Shown one piece after another: positions 52,348 through 61,252 of a stretch of 64,000 nucleotides of DNA. Within the stretch, counting starts at the first letter, position 1. Every line of letters starts with the position of its first letter. The notes beneath the pieces were generated by a model. The model was not told where the DNA came from. It ran no database searches and saw nothing but the letters and a program-made list of their open reading frames with translations. Source of the stretch: Clostridia bacterium. GTDB taxonomy: Bacteria; Bacillota; Clostridia; Christensenellales; Borkfalkiaceae. The position numbers and the translations under genes are program-made. The stretch covers positions 1 to 64,000 of the forward strand of contig JAFUKM010000005.1 of assembly GCA_017473605.1 (NCBI GenBank). The letters are read 5' to 3'.

Positions 52348-55218
52348 TTATTGCTGACCGAGCGGTTGATAGTAATAGCACATCATTTGCCAAGAATTTT
52401 TTACGCCGCCGAAACCGTCGTGCGCTTTTGTGAGTTCTAACATAATGTGCATTAATTCTGCGTTAACGGCAATTTTACCGTTTAATTCGTAGTTGTTCAG
52501 TTCTGCTTCGAACAAATAGTCCGCCATTATCGCCGAATAGTCTTTCTTGTCGCCGTTTTCGTCAGGGAGATAGAAAAGACGTTTGTCTTCGTCGTATTTT
52601 GTATACGTATCGATATACGATTTGAGCGTATATAACGAAAACAAAGGCGTGGGGTTGGTCAAATCCCAATATACCTTATCGTCCAAGCCGTCGTAAATAT
52701 CGCCAAGGAATACGCCGTCTTTATTTGCCACGCGATAAACGTCGTTGGTTTCGTCGTACAAAATGTTTTGCGTGCCCGGTACGTACGTTTCACTCGTAAC
52801 CAAATTCATTGTGTAGGGGCCGATTGCGCAGTTCGTCAAGTTTTCGTAATAGTTGCCCTTGTAATCGATGTGCAACTCAAATTCACCCGTGGCGTTCAAG
52901 AAGAACGCAAACAAACAATAGTACGTTTTACCGGCTTCCAAATAGTACTTAACGTCGAAGTTTTCGGGATTACCCGTATGGTGAATCAGGAAATCTTCGT
53001 TGTAGGCAAGGAAGGTCGTTTTGTCGCTGTCTACAAGCCACATTTGCGGATTATACGATTCTCCCGTGTCGAAATGCTTAGGGTCGACGTTAGAATAAAA
53101 ATGGTATACGCCCGATTTGAGCGGGGTGAACTTATGCTTGATGCCGACAGGAACCATCGACTTGAAGCAATTTATCGTAGTCGTTCCTTCGTATATTTCA
53201 ATCGCACCTTCGTATGTGATACCGCGCGTAGGGTCGCTCATTTGCGGCGTGTCGCCGTAATGGTCGTAATACAAGCAGAATTCGAGCCACTCGTTTTCGT
53301 GATAATCCACGTGACAGTTCTCGTCGAAATAGTTGACGCGGGAAGCATTATCGTTTTCGTCTTTCGCTTCGCCAACTACGTTAAGCTTGGTAATGTGCTG
53401 TAACAATTCCTTTAACGCCGGGGTTACGGGAACAAAACCGTTGGTCGATTCGTTTGCCGCCCAAGCAAAGCTTTCTACTGCTTCTTCCAAATCGAATCCG
53501 TTATATACGAGCACGCCGTTATACGCAAGCTGCCACAAGTCGTATTTATTCCAACGGGTGCCGTTCATAATATCCGCAAAGAGCAGGGGGTCGGTGTCAA
53601 GATTTACTTCGTAATTCGCCTCTGCATTGTCGGGGATAACGTGGTAATAACCGTCCGCGCCCAATTTTACGTTGGCGTATTTATCGAATTTCGCCGTTTT
53701 CGAGTCGCCGTCTTGGTAATCGGCGGGATTGTTCCACTCCGTCGCCGCATGGCGGACGATATTCAAATCAAGCCCTTCTTCGGGGATTTCCGACAAATTG
53801 ACAAAACGGAGATTTTTGACGAATACGTTATCGTCGCCCGAAATGGACGCGTCTTTCATATAGACGAGAGAGAGCCTATGCGCGCCTGCGTGTTCCGCAT
53901 TAAATACGTACGCGTAACAAGTCGTCCAATCTTCTTGCAAGCCCGAAAGCGAGTGGATAATCGTTCCGTCTAACATTACGTATAAGTAGTCGGCTTTGCT
54001 CTCCGTGCTTAACGCGTAATCGAACGCAAGCGCCGTGTTTGCTTCCGCCGTGAAATCAATATTCACGGTAGAGTAAGAATAGTCTACTTGCTTATTCGAG
54101 GCAGCCAAGTACGATCCGTTCGTATCCGAGCCGATTTGCCAAGGCCAAGAATATTCGTCGTCTTCCCACGAATAGGTAAACGCGCTGTCGCTACCCGAGA
54201 ACGCCGCCTTGACTTCGTCAAGATTGGGCTTGGATACATCCGGTTTCGCCCATTCCAAGACGCCCGTGTCGCCGCCTTCGCTTGATTCCGAATCGATGAC
54301 CGTTTGTACGTAATTGTCGCCCACGAATTTATCGAACAGGGTAGCGAAGTCCGTAAGAGCAACCATGCTACCCGTGTGGATATACGATACTACGCCGTAT
54401 CTGTCGATGACGACGGATACGGGGATGGCGCTCGTACTGAAATGAGAAGTGATTACCGAGCTGTTGGGGACGCCGCTCATCGGGAAAGTAAGGCTTTTTC
54501 CGTTTTTGTAGTTTTCTACCACGCTTTGCGTGTCTGGCTCGTAGCTCGATACCGCCAAAATTTCCACGTCCGATTTATACAACTCGTACGCCTGGTTCAT
54601 CACGGGGAATTCCGAAGCGCAAGGTCCGCAATAGGTCGCCCAGAAATTGAGCAAAACCATTTTCTTTTCTTTTAACAATTCGGATAATTTGTACGTGTCG
54701 CCCGCGCTATCGGTCAACGAGAAATCGTACATAACGTCTCCGAGACGGTACATTTTCGTTTCGGGGACTTCTTCGTCCGTAATAAGGGATGCGGAGAAGT
54801 TAATATTGACGTTTGAGCCGGAGACGGTGGAGGTTTGATAGGAGATACTATCGTCTTTCACGTTCCAACCTTTGGGTACGTTCGTAAGCTCAATGCTGTA
54901 TTCGCCTACTTGCGCAATTTCTTCGCTCGTGAAAAACGCATTGCCGTCGGCATTAGTGTTTACCGAAGCGAGTTTTTCACTACCGTTATACAAAGCGACG
55001 TTGACGTCTTTTAAGCCGAAGCCGCCTTCCGATTGCGTGCGGATTTTATAGACGTATTCGACGGGTTCGTCGGGCGTTTCGTCGCCCGTGTTGCCGCCTT
55101 GTTGCGTGCCGTTTCCATTGTTGGGATTCTCGTCTCCGCCGCACGCCGAAATCGCCCCAACCGTACATACGGTAAGGCAAGCCAATGCGAGCAAAAGCAG
55201 TTTCTTGATTCGTTTCAT
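52348..55218 (-). CDS. Lipoprotein with extracellular TlpA-like redoxin domain
   Basis: The 956-residue protein has a signal peptide and lipobox (AISAC), a carboxypeptidase-regulatory-like domain (about residues 55-140), and a TlpA/AhpC-type redoxin domain (about 155-300) with the active site NFWATYCGPCASEFP and cis-Pro SAIPVSVVIDRYG. A long C-terminal region follows with a lectin-like sandwich and a PPC-like segment (VPVGIKHKFTPLKSGVYHFYS). A redoxin embedded in such a large lipoprotein is uncommon. It faces the TlpA/NapH-like operon convergently and could be its electron acceptor outside the membrane. Confidence 0.83.
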   Translation of the reverse strand: MKRIKKLLLLALACLTVCTVGAISACGGDENPNNGNGTQQGGNTGDETPDEPVEYVYKIRTQSEGGFGLKDVNVALYNGSEKLASVNTNADGNAFFTSEEIAQVGEYSIELTNVPKGWNVKDDSISYQTSTVSGSNVNINFSASLITDEEVPETKMYRLGDVMYDFSLTDSAGDTYKLSELLKEKKMVLLNFWATYCGPCASEFPVMNQAYELYKSDVEILAVSSYEPDTQSVVENYKNGKSLTFPMSGVPNSSVITSHFSTSAIPVSVVIDRYGVVSYIHTGSMVALTDFATLFDKFVGDNYVQTVIDSESSEGGDTGVLEWAKPDVSKPNLDEVKAAFSGSDSAFTYSWEDDEYSWPWQIGSDTNGSYLAASNKQVDYSYSTVNIDFTAEANTALAFDYALSTESKADYLYVMLDGTIIHSLSGLQEDWTTCYAYVFNAEHAGAHRLSLVYMKDASISGDDNVFVKNLRFVNLSEIPEEGLDLNIVRHAATEWNNPADYQDGDSKTAKFDKYANVKLGADGYYHVIPDNAEANYEVNLDTDPLLFADIMNGTRWNKYDLWQLAYNGVLVYNGFDLEEAVESFAWAANESTNGFVPVTPALKELLQHITKLNVVGEAKDENDNASRVNYFDENCHVDYHENEWLEFCLYYDHYGDTPQMSDPTRGITYEGAIEIYEGTTTINCFKSMVPVGIKHKFTPLKSGVYHFYSNVDPKHFDTGESYNPQMWLVDSDKTTFLAYNEDFLIHHTGNPENFDVKYYLEAGKTYYCLFAFFLNATGEFELHIDYKGNYYENLTNCAIGPYTMNLVTSETYVPGTQNILYDETNDVYRVANKDGVFLGDIYDGLDDKVYWDLTNPTPLFSLYTLKSYIDTYTKYDEDKRLFYLPDENGDKKDYSAIMADYLFEAELNNYELNGKIAVNAELMHIMLELTKAHDGFGGVKNSWQMMCYYYQPLGQQ

Positions 55219-55239
55219 AAAAAGTCCTTTTATAGTGGA

Positions 55240-55626
55240 TTATTCAGCAATAAGAACAACGGTATATTCGCCGTAATCCTTGAATACGTAGGTTTCTTGC
55301 GCTTGATAGTCGCTCAACATATCGGTATTTAACGTGTATACGCCTTCTACCGCTTCGTCGGCTGCGTCGAATACGACTTTGCCGTTTGCGTCCGTTTTTT
55401 CAGGAATAAGACACTCGCCTTTGGCATGCGTCGTTTCATCGTACGTGCAAATGCCGATGGAAAGGTTGGAAATAGCGTTGCCGTTTGCGTCTGTTACGAT
55501 AATCGTATATGCGTCCGTTCTTGCGGAGTCGTCGTTACCGTTGTCGCCGCAAGCCGCAAATGCGCATACGCCGAGCGAAAGGGTAGCCGCTGCTAAAATT
55601 GCTCCGATTTTTTTCATCTTTCTCAT
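55240..55626 (-). CDS. Small lipoprotein with CarboxypepD-regulatory-like domain
   Basis: The 128-residue protein starts at 55626 behind GTAGGAG; an upstream in-frame ATG (55653) lacks a ribosome site and would displace the signal peptide. The lipobox is AFAAC. The mature part is one beta-sandwich of the carboxypeptidase-regulatory type (AYTIIVTDANGNAISNLSI, KTDANGKVVFDAADEAVEGVYTL), closely resembling the N-terminal domain of the redoxin lipoprotein encoded 21 bases downstream. It is the first gene of the three-lipoprotein operon. Confidence 0.78.
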   Translation of the reverse strand: MRKMKKIGAILAAATLSLGVCAFAACGDNGNDDSARTDAYTIIVTDANGNAISNLSIGICTYDETTHAKGECLIPEKTDANGKVVFDAADEAVEGVYTLNTDMLSDYQAQETYVFKDYGEYTVVLIAE

Positions 55627-55716
55627 AAAAAGTCTCCTACACTTCATTTTCATAAAGTTTTTATTATTTTGCGCATTTTACGTAAAACCTACTATACGCC
55701 ATAATACGCTACAATA

Positions 55717-55745
55717 ATTTTATCATACGTGCGGGGAAAAAGCAA
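55717..55745 (-). promoter_or_regulatory. Predicted promoter of the lipoprotein operon
   Basis: On the minus strand TTGCTT (55745-55740) and TAAAAT (55722-55717) have a 17-base spacer. Confidence 0.58.
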
Positions 55746-55796
55746 GTAATTTATTAAAAAATAGACGTTATTTTTGCATATTTACAATATTTTTTG

Positions 55797-55835
55797 GAAA
55801 AAAAACCGCATTTCGGGCGTTCCCCGAAATGCGGT
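55797..55835 (-). terminator. Terminator of nagB
   Basis: ACCGCATTTCGGG (55805-55817) pairs with CCCGAAATGCGGT (55823-55835). The A-run to its left is a U-tract on the minus strand. Confidence 0.88.
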
Positions 55836-55872
55836 AAGATGTATTGTGTAATCGTTTAACAATTTTTAACGA

Positions 55873-56595
55873 TTAAAGCAAGCTTGCGGCGTCCTTATCG
55901 CAAACGATAGTAACGAAGGGATGGAGCTGCAAAACGGAAGCGGGAAGGGCGGGAGTAACCTCGCCTTTTACCATACCTTTTACCGCTTCGGCTTTGTTCT
56001 TGCCCGAAACGACCATAAGGATAGATTTTGCTTGCATAATGTTTTTAATACCCATCGAAAGCGCTTGACGGGGAACTTCGTCGATAGAAGCGAAAAGACG
56101 GGAATTGTCTTTAATCGTGTTTTCCGTAAGGTCTACAAGGTGGGTAACCGATTCGAACGGGGTGTTCGGTTCGTTGAAGCCGATATGCCCGTTAGAACCA
56201 AGCCCAAGTACTTGTACGTCTTGTTTCATCGTTTCAAGAAGCGCGTTGTAACGTTCGCATTCTTTTTGCGTGTCGGGCGCGCTGCCGCAGGGGAGATTGG
56301 TGTTGTTTTGGTCGATATCGATAGAATCGAACAGGTTGGTACGCATAAAGTAGGCGTAGCTTTGGTCGTGGTCTTTGGTAAGCCCCACGTATTCGTCAAG
56401 GTTAACGGTCTTCACGTTTTTGTAGGACGTGCCGTTTTCCTTATGGTCTTTAATCATATTTTGGTAAGTACCGATAGGGCTGGAACCGGTAGCAAGCCCA
56501 AGGATTGCATTGGGGTTGTTTTTAACGATACCGATTAAAATTTCAGCCGCTTTTTTGCTCATCTCTTCGTAATTTTCCGTGATAATAACGTTCAT
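55873..56595 (-). CDS. nagB: Glucosamine-6-phosphate deaminase
   Basis: The 240-residue protein has the NagB motifs LGLATGSSPIGTYQ, VNLDEYVGL (catalytic Asp), VLGLGSNGHIGFNEP and IMVVSGKNKAEAVKGMV. It converts glucosamine-6-P to fructose-6-P and ammonia, feeding amino sugars into glycolysis. The length fits the short Bacillota form that lacks the C-terminal allosteric extension of the E. coli enzyme. It is monocistronic, with AGAGGTG before the ATG. Confidence 0.95.
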   Translation of the reverse strand: MNVIITENYEEMSKKAAEILIGIVKNNPNAILGLATGSSPIGTYQNMIKDHKENGTSYKNVKTVNLDEYVGLTKDHDQSYAYFMRTNLFDSIDIDQNNTNLPCGSAPDTQKECERYNALLETMKQDVQVLGLGSNGHIGFNEPNTPFESVTHLVDLTENTIKDNSRLFASIDEVPRQALSMGIKNIMQAKSILMVVSGKNKAEAVKGMVKGEVTPALPASVLQLHPFVTIVCDKDAASLL

Positions 56596-56643
56596 AAAAG
56601 CACCTCTGATAAAAAATTTCTCGTCGCATTACGCAACGATTGT

Positions 56644-56672
56644 ATTGTAAATCATTTTCTCAAAAAAATCAA
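56644..56672 (-). promoter_or_regulatory. Predicted promoter of nagB
   Basis: On the minus strand TTGATT (56672-56667) and TACAAT (56649-56644) have a 17-base spacer. Confidence 0.6.
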
Positions 56673-56786
56673 GTATTTGAAAGTATATTTTTTATACTTT
56701 TTTCATGAAACGAATATTCCCGAGAAAAAGAAAAGGGGCGTCCGTATTTTTTCAAAAAGTTTTTTTATTTTTTGCGGCAAAAAGCT

Positions 56787-56815
56787 TTGACAATGCGAAA
56801 AAAATGTGTTATAGT
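56787..56815 (+). promoter_or_regulatory. Promoter of tRNA-Ser
   Basis: TTGACA (56787-56792) and TATAGT (56810-56815) have a 17-base spacer, about 28 bases upstream of the mature tRNA. Confidence 0.85.
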
Positions 56816-56843
56816 AATATAGCTTTTGAAGAAAACGAGCTAT

Positions 56844-56934
56844 GCAGAAGTACCCAAGTGGCTCAAGGGGCTCCCCTGCTAAGGGAGTAGCATCTTAACT
56901 GGTGGCACGAGTTCAAATCTCGTCTTCTGCGCCA
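56844..56934 (+). tRNA. tRNA-Ser (anticodon GCU)
   Basis: The acceptor stem GCAGAAG (56844-56850) pairs with CTTCTGC (56924-56930). The anticodon stem CTCCC/GGGAG encloses CTGCTAA with anticodon GCT, a long variable arm follows (type II tRNA), and the T arm is ACGAG-TTCAAAT-CTCGT. Discriminator G and an encoded CCA (56932-56934) complete it. It reads AGC/AGU serine codons. Confidence 0.96.
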
Positions 56935-56965
56935 AAAAAGGACAACCGTTTGGTTGTCCTTTTTT
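56934..56965 (+). terminator. Terminator of tRNA-Ser
   Basis: AAAAAAGGACAACC pairs with GGTTGTCCTTTTTT around GTTT, immediately after the CCA end. Confidence 0.9.
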
Positions 56966-57026
56966 GGCGTAAAACGAGCCGCTTGAAACCGTGAATTAGC
57001 ACGAGTTCACGCGAGCGACAAAAGAT
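56956..57026 (+). repeat. Direct repeat, copy 1, downstream of tRNA-Ser
   Basis: The 71-base segment from GTCCTTTTTTGGCG to CGACAAAAGAT is repeated at 57120-57190 with two mismatches. It contains GCACGAGTTCA, also found in the T arm of the tRNA. Confidence 0.9.
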
Positions 57027-57088
57027 GAAAAGGTTTGATTAAAAACGGGAGTAGGTTTGTCGCGAAGCTACGAGCGAAGCGAGTAATG

Positions 57089-57101
57089 TCGTCTTCTGCG
57101 C
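57089..57101 (+). repeat. Copy of the tRNA-Ser 3' end
   Basis: TCGTCTTCTGCGC here is identical to 56920-56932 at the 3' end of the tRNA gene. It lies between the two 71-base repeats. Confidence 0.75.
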
Positions 57102-57119
57102 TTTTTAATATGCGTTGCC

Positions 57120-57190
57120 GTCCTTTTTTGGCGTAAAACGAGCCGCTTGAAAGCGCGAATTAGCACGAGTTCACGCGAGCGACAAAAGAT
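57120..57190 (+). repeat. Direct repeat, copy 2, downstream of tRNA-Ser
   Basis: Second copy of the 71-base segment, 164 bases after the first. The mismatches are in the GAAAGCGCG stretch. Confidence 0.9.
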
Positions 57191-57505
57191 ATAAGTCAAA
57201 GATTTGCTAAATGATAGGCATTGATTGCATACAGTCTAGCGACGGATTACATACGATGGCGGCAAGAAAATTGTGGGATTGGTAGGCGCAAGCGCGGTAT
57301 GTGCAGTCGAAATAGTTGCGGTCGTATAACAAAAAAGTGATAAAAAATTTCGGCGCGTACCTGGTGGCTTGTTTTTCTACCCCAAAAGCGCTTTTTTACG
57401 CGCTTTGGCGGTAAAAGACGAGAACGCTAACGGAAAAAAGCTTTTCTTATAAAGAAAAAAAGGAAAAAATAATGAAAAAAGATTAAAAAATATGCTCGTT
57501 TGTTC
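57191..57505. other. Gene-free stretch between tRNA-Ser repeats and ppa
   Basis: No open frame with a ribosome site and no recognisable protein remnant was found. A GC-rich imperfect hairpin (CCAAAAGCGC / GCGCTTTGG, about 57382-57407) is the only structure seen. Confidence 0.5.
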
Positions 57506-57534
57506 TTGCTAAAAAAAGTCAAATATGTTAAAAT
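57506..57534 (+). promoter_or_regulatory. Predicted promoter of ppa
   Basis: TTGCTA (57506-57511) and TAAAAT (57529-57534) have a 17-base spacer, 54 bases before the start. Confidence 0.6.
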
Positions 57535-57588
57535 AATGTCGTTGAAAAAATTTAAAGAGATATTTGTTAAAAAAGGAGTTAAAAATTT

Positions 57589-58134
57589 ATGAACGTTTGG
57601 CATGACGTTCCTTTGGAACGGATTACGACGAAGCGCTTTGAAGCGTTTATTGAAATTCCTAAGGGCTGTAAGGCGAAATACGAATTGGATAAGGAAACGG
57701 GCTTGCTCCGTTTGGACAGGGTTTTGTATACGTCTACGGTCTATCCCGCAAATTACGGGTTTATTCCCCGCACGCTCGCGGAAGACGGCGACCCTTTGGA
57801 CGTCTTGGTGCTTTGCGGCGAAACGATTTATCCTTCGACGCTTGTCGAATGCTATCCCATCGGCGTTATCAAGATGATTGACGGGGGGTCGCTCGACGAA
57901 AAGATTATTGCGATTCCCTGTAACGACCCTTCGTATAAAGATTATTACGATATTCAAGAATTGCCCAAGCATATTTTCGAAGAAATGATGCACTTCTTTG
58001 AAGTATACAAAACGCTTGAACATAAGCAAACCACGGTAAAGGAAATGTGCCATCGGGACGAAGCGATGGAAATCATTGACAAATGTATTCGCGCTTATGA
58101 AGAAGAATTTGGTAAAAAGAAGAAAAAAAAGTAA
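57589..58134 (+). CDS. ppa: Inorganic pyrophosphatase (family I)
   Basis: The 181-residue protein has the soluble PPase signature [11 protein letters not shown] with its metal-binding aspartates, plus [19 protein letters not shown] and [12 protein letters not shown]. It hydrolyses pyrophosphate in the cytosol. A lysine-only C-terminal end (GKKKKKK) is present. AAAAGGAG precedes the ATG. It is monocistronic. Confidence 0.95.
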   Translation: MNVWHDVPLERITTKRFEAFIEIPKGCKAKYELDKETGLLRLDRVLYTSTVYPANYGFIPRTLAEDGDPLDVLVLCGETIYPSTLVECYPIGVIKMIDGGSLDEKIIAIPCNDPSYKDYYDIQELPKHIFEEMMHFFEVYKTLEHKQTTVKEMCHRDEAMEIIDKCIRAYEEEFGKKKKKK

Positions 58135-58176
58135 AAGAAAATCTACGTTTTTCGACGACTTTTTTGTGATAGCGTA

Positions 58177-58205
58177 TTGACATTATATAAAAAACGGAGT
58201 ATAAT
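58177..58205 (+). promoter_or_regulatory. Consensus promoter of the paired membrane proteins
   Basis: TTGACA (58177-58182) and TATAAT (58200-58205) have a 17-base spacer. Confidence 0.88.
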
Positions 58206-58300
58206 GTTATAAGCGAGAGAAAAATAGGTTTGTCTGAGAGTCGGGTATCGGGAATAAAACCGTTGCGTGACTTTACGGGCAAAATCAAACGGAGGTGGGT

Positions 58301-59497
58301 ATGGCTTCTATGGCACAACAAAAAGCCCCCAAAAAATATTTACATATCAAGCATTGCATTAAAAAAATGCAAAACAGAGCGAAATGGGTAGGCGTACTGT
58401 ACGTCATCGCTATGGTGGCGTTGACGGCGCTCGCATGTTTGCAACCCATTACGTTTGAAGGCGGCGCAATCGGCGTGTTGGCGTTTTGGAAACCGTTTAC
58501 GTTGTTAACGGACGGCGGCGATTTCTTAACCGTGCTCAAAGAAAATGCGCTCGAAATCGGCGTGGCCGTATTATATTCGGTTATGCTGTTGATTCTTTTG
58601 ATTAACCTTATCGGCGCGCTTTGCAGCATGGGTTGGTTATTCAAAAAGAAAGCCAGCAAGCTTTACGGCTTTAACCGCAATATGTACGCGATGGACGATA
58701 TTGAAAAAGCGTATACGTCTTCGCTCAAAGCCGTGCTTTGCATTTATTTTGTGATTGCCATACTCGTCGTGAACGTAAGAGCGAACCTGATTTGGGCAGG
58801 GGCGATACTCGGCGTGGGCGTGTTCTTCCATTTCCTTTGCGGATTGCTGGCGGGAAATACCAGCCTGTTTACCGTAGACGGCGAAATTATCGAAGAAAAA
58901 CGCCAAGTGGGTACGTTCTCGGTGTTCGTGCGCAACCTTATTCAAATTGCGGCGACGGCAGGCTTCGTATTCTTCTTTGTGAAGTCTTGCGGCGCGATTG
59001 CCGCGTTTGTGCAAGTGCTTTTGCAGGGCGGTTTGGGTGAAATGCTCTCCGACCCCGTATCTTTTGCAGAACCTGCGGTACGGCTCGTCCTTTTGGTACT
59101 TGGCTTGATTATGATTTGTTACGCGTTTGGAACGACGGAGTTTGAACCCAGCGGCAGAGAAACGCGCGGCAGAAGAACGTTCTTGTGGGTTTCCTTTATT
59201 GCCTTCCTCGTATCGCTCGGCGCGGCGTTGTTCTACGCATTGTACTACAAAGTGTCGCTTGATTCGAGCCTTATGATTTTGGCGGGGATTGCGCTCGTGG
59301 CGTTCGTATTCGAGATTTGCTTACGTAAATTCCCGAAAACCAAAGAAAAGAATCCCGACGACGTAGACGCAAACGCGTATTTGGAAAAGGGCGTAACGGA
59401 AGAGGAGGAACTCTCCGAAAACGTTGCTTTGCAACCGCAAATTTTACCGCCCGTATATATTCCGATGCCGCCGTTTGGGCAAAATTATCACGGTTAA
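58301..59497 (+). CDS. Multispanning membrane protein, paralog 1
   Basis: The 398-residue protein of unknown family has about eight hydrophobic segments and a cytoplasmic-looking C-terminal tail rich in Asp/Glu/Pro. The segment KLYGFNRNMYAMDDIEKAYTSSL is nearly the same as YINGFNRNMYAMDALGKRFSSSF of the next gene, and further blocks (DGEIIEEKR, FVRNLIQI) also match, so the two are tandem paralogs. The ATG at 58301 is preferred to a GTG at 58295 because GGAGGT overlaps that GTG. Confidence 0.78.
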   Translation: MASMAQQKAPKKYLHIKHCIKKMQNRAKWVGVLYVIAMVALTALACLQPITFEGGAIGVLAFWKPFTLLTDGGDFLTVLKENALEIGVAVLYSVMLLILLINLIGALCSMGWLFKKKASKLYGFNRNMYAMDDIEKAYTSSLKAVLCIYFVIAILVVNVRANLIWAGAILGVGVFFHFLCGLLAGNTSLFTVDGEIIEEKRQVGTFSVFVRNLIQIAATAGFVFFFVKSCGAIAAFVQVLLQGGLGEMLSDPVSFAEPAVRLVLLVLGLIMICYAFGTTEFEPSGRETRGRRTFLWVSFIAFLVSLGAALFYALYYKVSLDSSLMILAGIALVAFVFEICLRKFPKTKEKNPDDVDANAYLEKGVTEEEELSENVALQPQILPPVYIPMPPFGQNYHG

Positions 59498-59539
59498 CGT
59501 GCAATAGAGAGAAAACCAAGTAAGGAGAAGAAAGTATTT

Positions 59540-61153
59540 ATGAAACGCATTCAATCGAAAGCGGGTTTGCTGAAAAGACGCGTAAATGCAGTACATAGTA
59601 GAGCGAAATTTGTCGGCGTGATTTATCTTTTGGCGACGATTGCGCTCGCTGCGGCAGTGGCGGTGTTGCCTTTGATGAGCGGGATGATTTTTTCCATGCA
59701 AAATCAAATGCCGGTCGTTACCTTTTATAACGGCGTAAAAGAGTTGTTTGATTTGGGTATCGGCGAAGTGTTCAAAGACCCCGCGTTGATTATCGTATTT
59801 TTACAACTCGTGTTGTATTTCGTGCTGTTGCTCGTGGTCGTTATCAACGTCCTTCGCGCATTGAGCAAACTGAACTGGCTTTTCAAAAGAAAAGCAAGCT
59901 ATATCAACGGTTTTAACCGTAATATGTATGCAATGGACGCGCTTGGCAAACGTTTTTCCAGTTCGTTTGCGGCGGTAGTTATCTTCTACGCGTTGTTTGC
60001 CTTACTCACTTTCCGCGGGGAAGATTTGGTACTTTATTCGTTCTTGAAGTTTTGCGGTGAAATAACCACTGCTCCCGCGATTACGTTAATGGGTTATATC
60101 ACGCTTGGTGTGGCGCTCGTTATCCGTTTCGTGTTCGGCGCATTGGAAGGCTCTGTGCCCTTGTTTACGACGGGCGGCAAAATAGTGGAGAAGAAACGCG
60201 ACCACGGCTTGCTTATTTACTTTATCCGTAACCTTGTGCAGGTTGTCGTTGTTGGAGGCGTGTTGTTCTTCTTGAATTCCGCTAGCGGATTTACATACGG
60301 CTTATACGAAATTCTTACGGAAATTATCGTTGACGGAAACAAGATGTATCTTATCAACGTAAACGCGATTCCCGTATACGTGGAATTGATTGCGCTCGTT
60401 TGTCTTATGGTAATGATTAAGCACGCAGCGGCTTCTACCGAATATAACCGTGATTGCAACCACGGCGACGGTATGAAGAACTTTGCGGTATTCGCTATCT
60501 TTGCTGCGCTTTGCTTCGGCGCGTTGATTTTGTTGCCGTTCTTGGGTATCGGCGTGGCGGAAGGCGAAGAAGCTGCGTTGAATATGCCTATGCTTTGGGC
60601 TGCTGTGATTGCATTTGTCGGATTCCTGTTCGATTGCATTTGCAGAGCAAGAGATAAGAAGAGAAAGGAAGAGGAAACGGACGCCGACCCTATCCCTGCG
60701 GACGAAGAACCCGAAGAAAAACCCGTTGCGGAAGCGAATACGCCGTACGGTTTGCCTATTCAACCGCAATTCCAATATCCGTATATGACGGCGGCGACTG
60801 CCGACGCAGTAGAAGAAAACGGAAATAAGCAAGTTCCTTATCAACCGATTTTCGTACCCGTATTTTGCGCGTTCCCGCAAGGGGGTATGATGCCGCAACC
60901 GCCTGCACCTGCTCCCGCGCCCGAACATTTGTTGCCTGCGCCTTCGCCTGCTGTGGCGGAAGCGGAAGCAAACGAAGAAACGGAAGAAACTGTGGAAGAC
61001 GATACGTTGAATCCTTATAGAAAATATAAGGTGTATTGTCCCCAATGCGGCAAAGCGTTGATGGTGAGAGACGCTTCTCCTTATCACCGTTGTCCCGCTT
61101 GTGATAAAGTGTTCAAACTCCGTAAATTCAAGACGTACGTAAAGAGTGTGTAA
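59540..61153 (+). CDS. Multispanning membrane protein with C-terminal zinc ribbon, paralog 2
   Basis: The 537-residue protein is a longer version of paralog 1. After the membrane part (to about residue 370) come an acidic and Pro/Gln-rich linker (about 370-485, including QPPAPAPAPEHLLPAPSPA) and a zinc ribbon (CPQCGKALMVRDASPYHRCPACDKVF). The ribbon may bind protein or nucleic acid in the cytoplasm. It starts 42 bases after paralog 1 behind AAGGAG and ends at a hairpin terminator. No function is recognised. Confidence 0.78.
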   Translation: MKRIQSKAGLLKRRVNAVHSRAKFVGVIYLLATIALAAAVAVLPLMSGMIFSMQNQMPVVTFYNGVKELFDLGIGEVFKDPALIIVFLQLVLYFVLLLVVVINVLRALSKLNWLFKRKASYINGFNRNMYAMDALGKRFSSSFAAVVIFYALFALLTFRGEDLVLYSFLKFCGEITTAPAITLMGYITLGVALVIRFVFGALEGSVPLFTTGGKIVEKKRDHGLLIYFIRNLVQVVVVGGVLFFLNSASGFTYGLYEILTEIIVDGNKMYLINVNAIPVYVELIALVCLMVMIKHAAASTEYNRDCNHGDGMKNFAVFAIFAALCFGALILLPFLGIGVAEGEEAALNMPMLWAAVIAFVGFLFDCICRARDKKRKEEETDADPIPADEEPEEKPVAEANTPYGLPIQPQFQYPYMTAATADAVEENGNKQVPYQPIFVPVFCAFPQGGMMPQPPAPAPAPEHLLPAPSPAVAEAEANEETEETVEDDTLNPYRKYKVYCPQCGKALMVRDASPYHRCPACDKVFKLRKFKTYVKSV

Positions 61154-61175
61154 AAGTCTGACAAAATAACGGACT

Positions 61176-61208
61176 TTCGCCCTTCGGTGTTCCCGAGGGG
61201 CGAATTTT
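61176..61208 (+). terminator. Probable terminator before proS
   Basis: An 11-12 bp stem (TTCGCCCTTCGG with CCGAGGGGCGAA, one G-T pair) closes a short loop and is followed by TTTT. It could also be a leader structure of proS; no T-box elements are seen. Confidence 0.6.
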
Positions 61209-61252
61209 CGGAAAACTGAGTATAAAGCCCCCGAAAAGGGCGGAGGTCGATT

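Noticed and set aside
61154..61252. Possible T-box leader before proS
   Set aside because: The gap is about 100 bases, too short for a T-box, and no AGGGUGGNACCGCG-like motif is seen.
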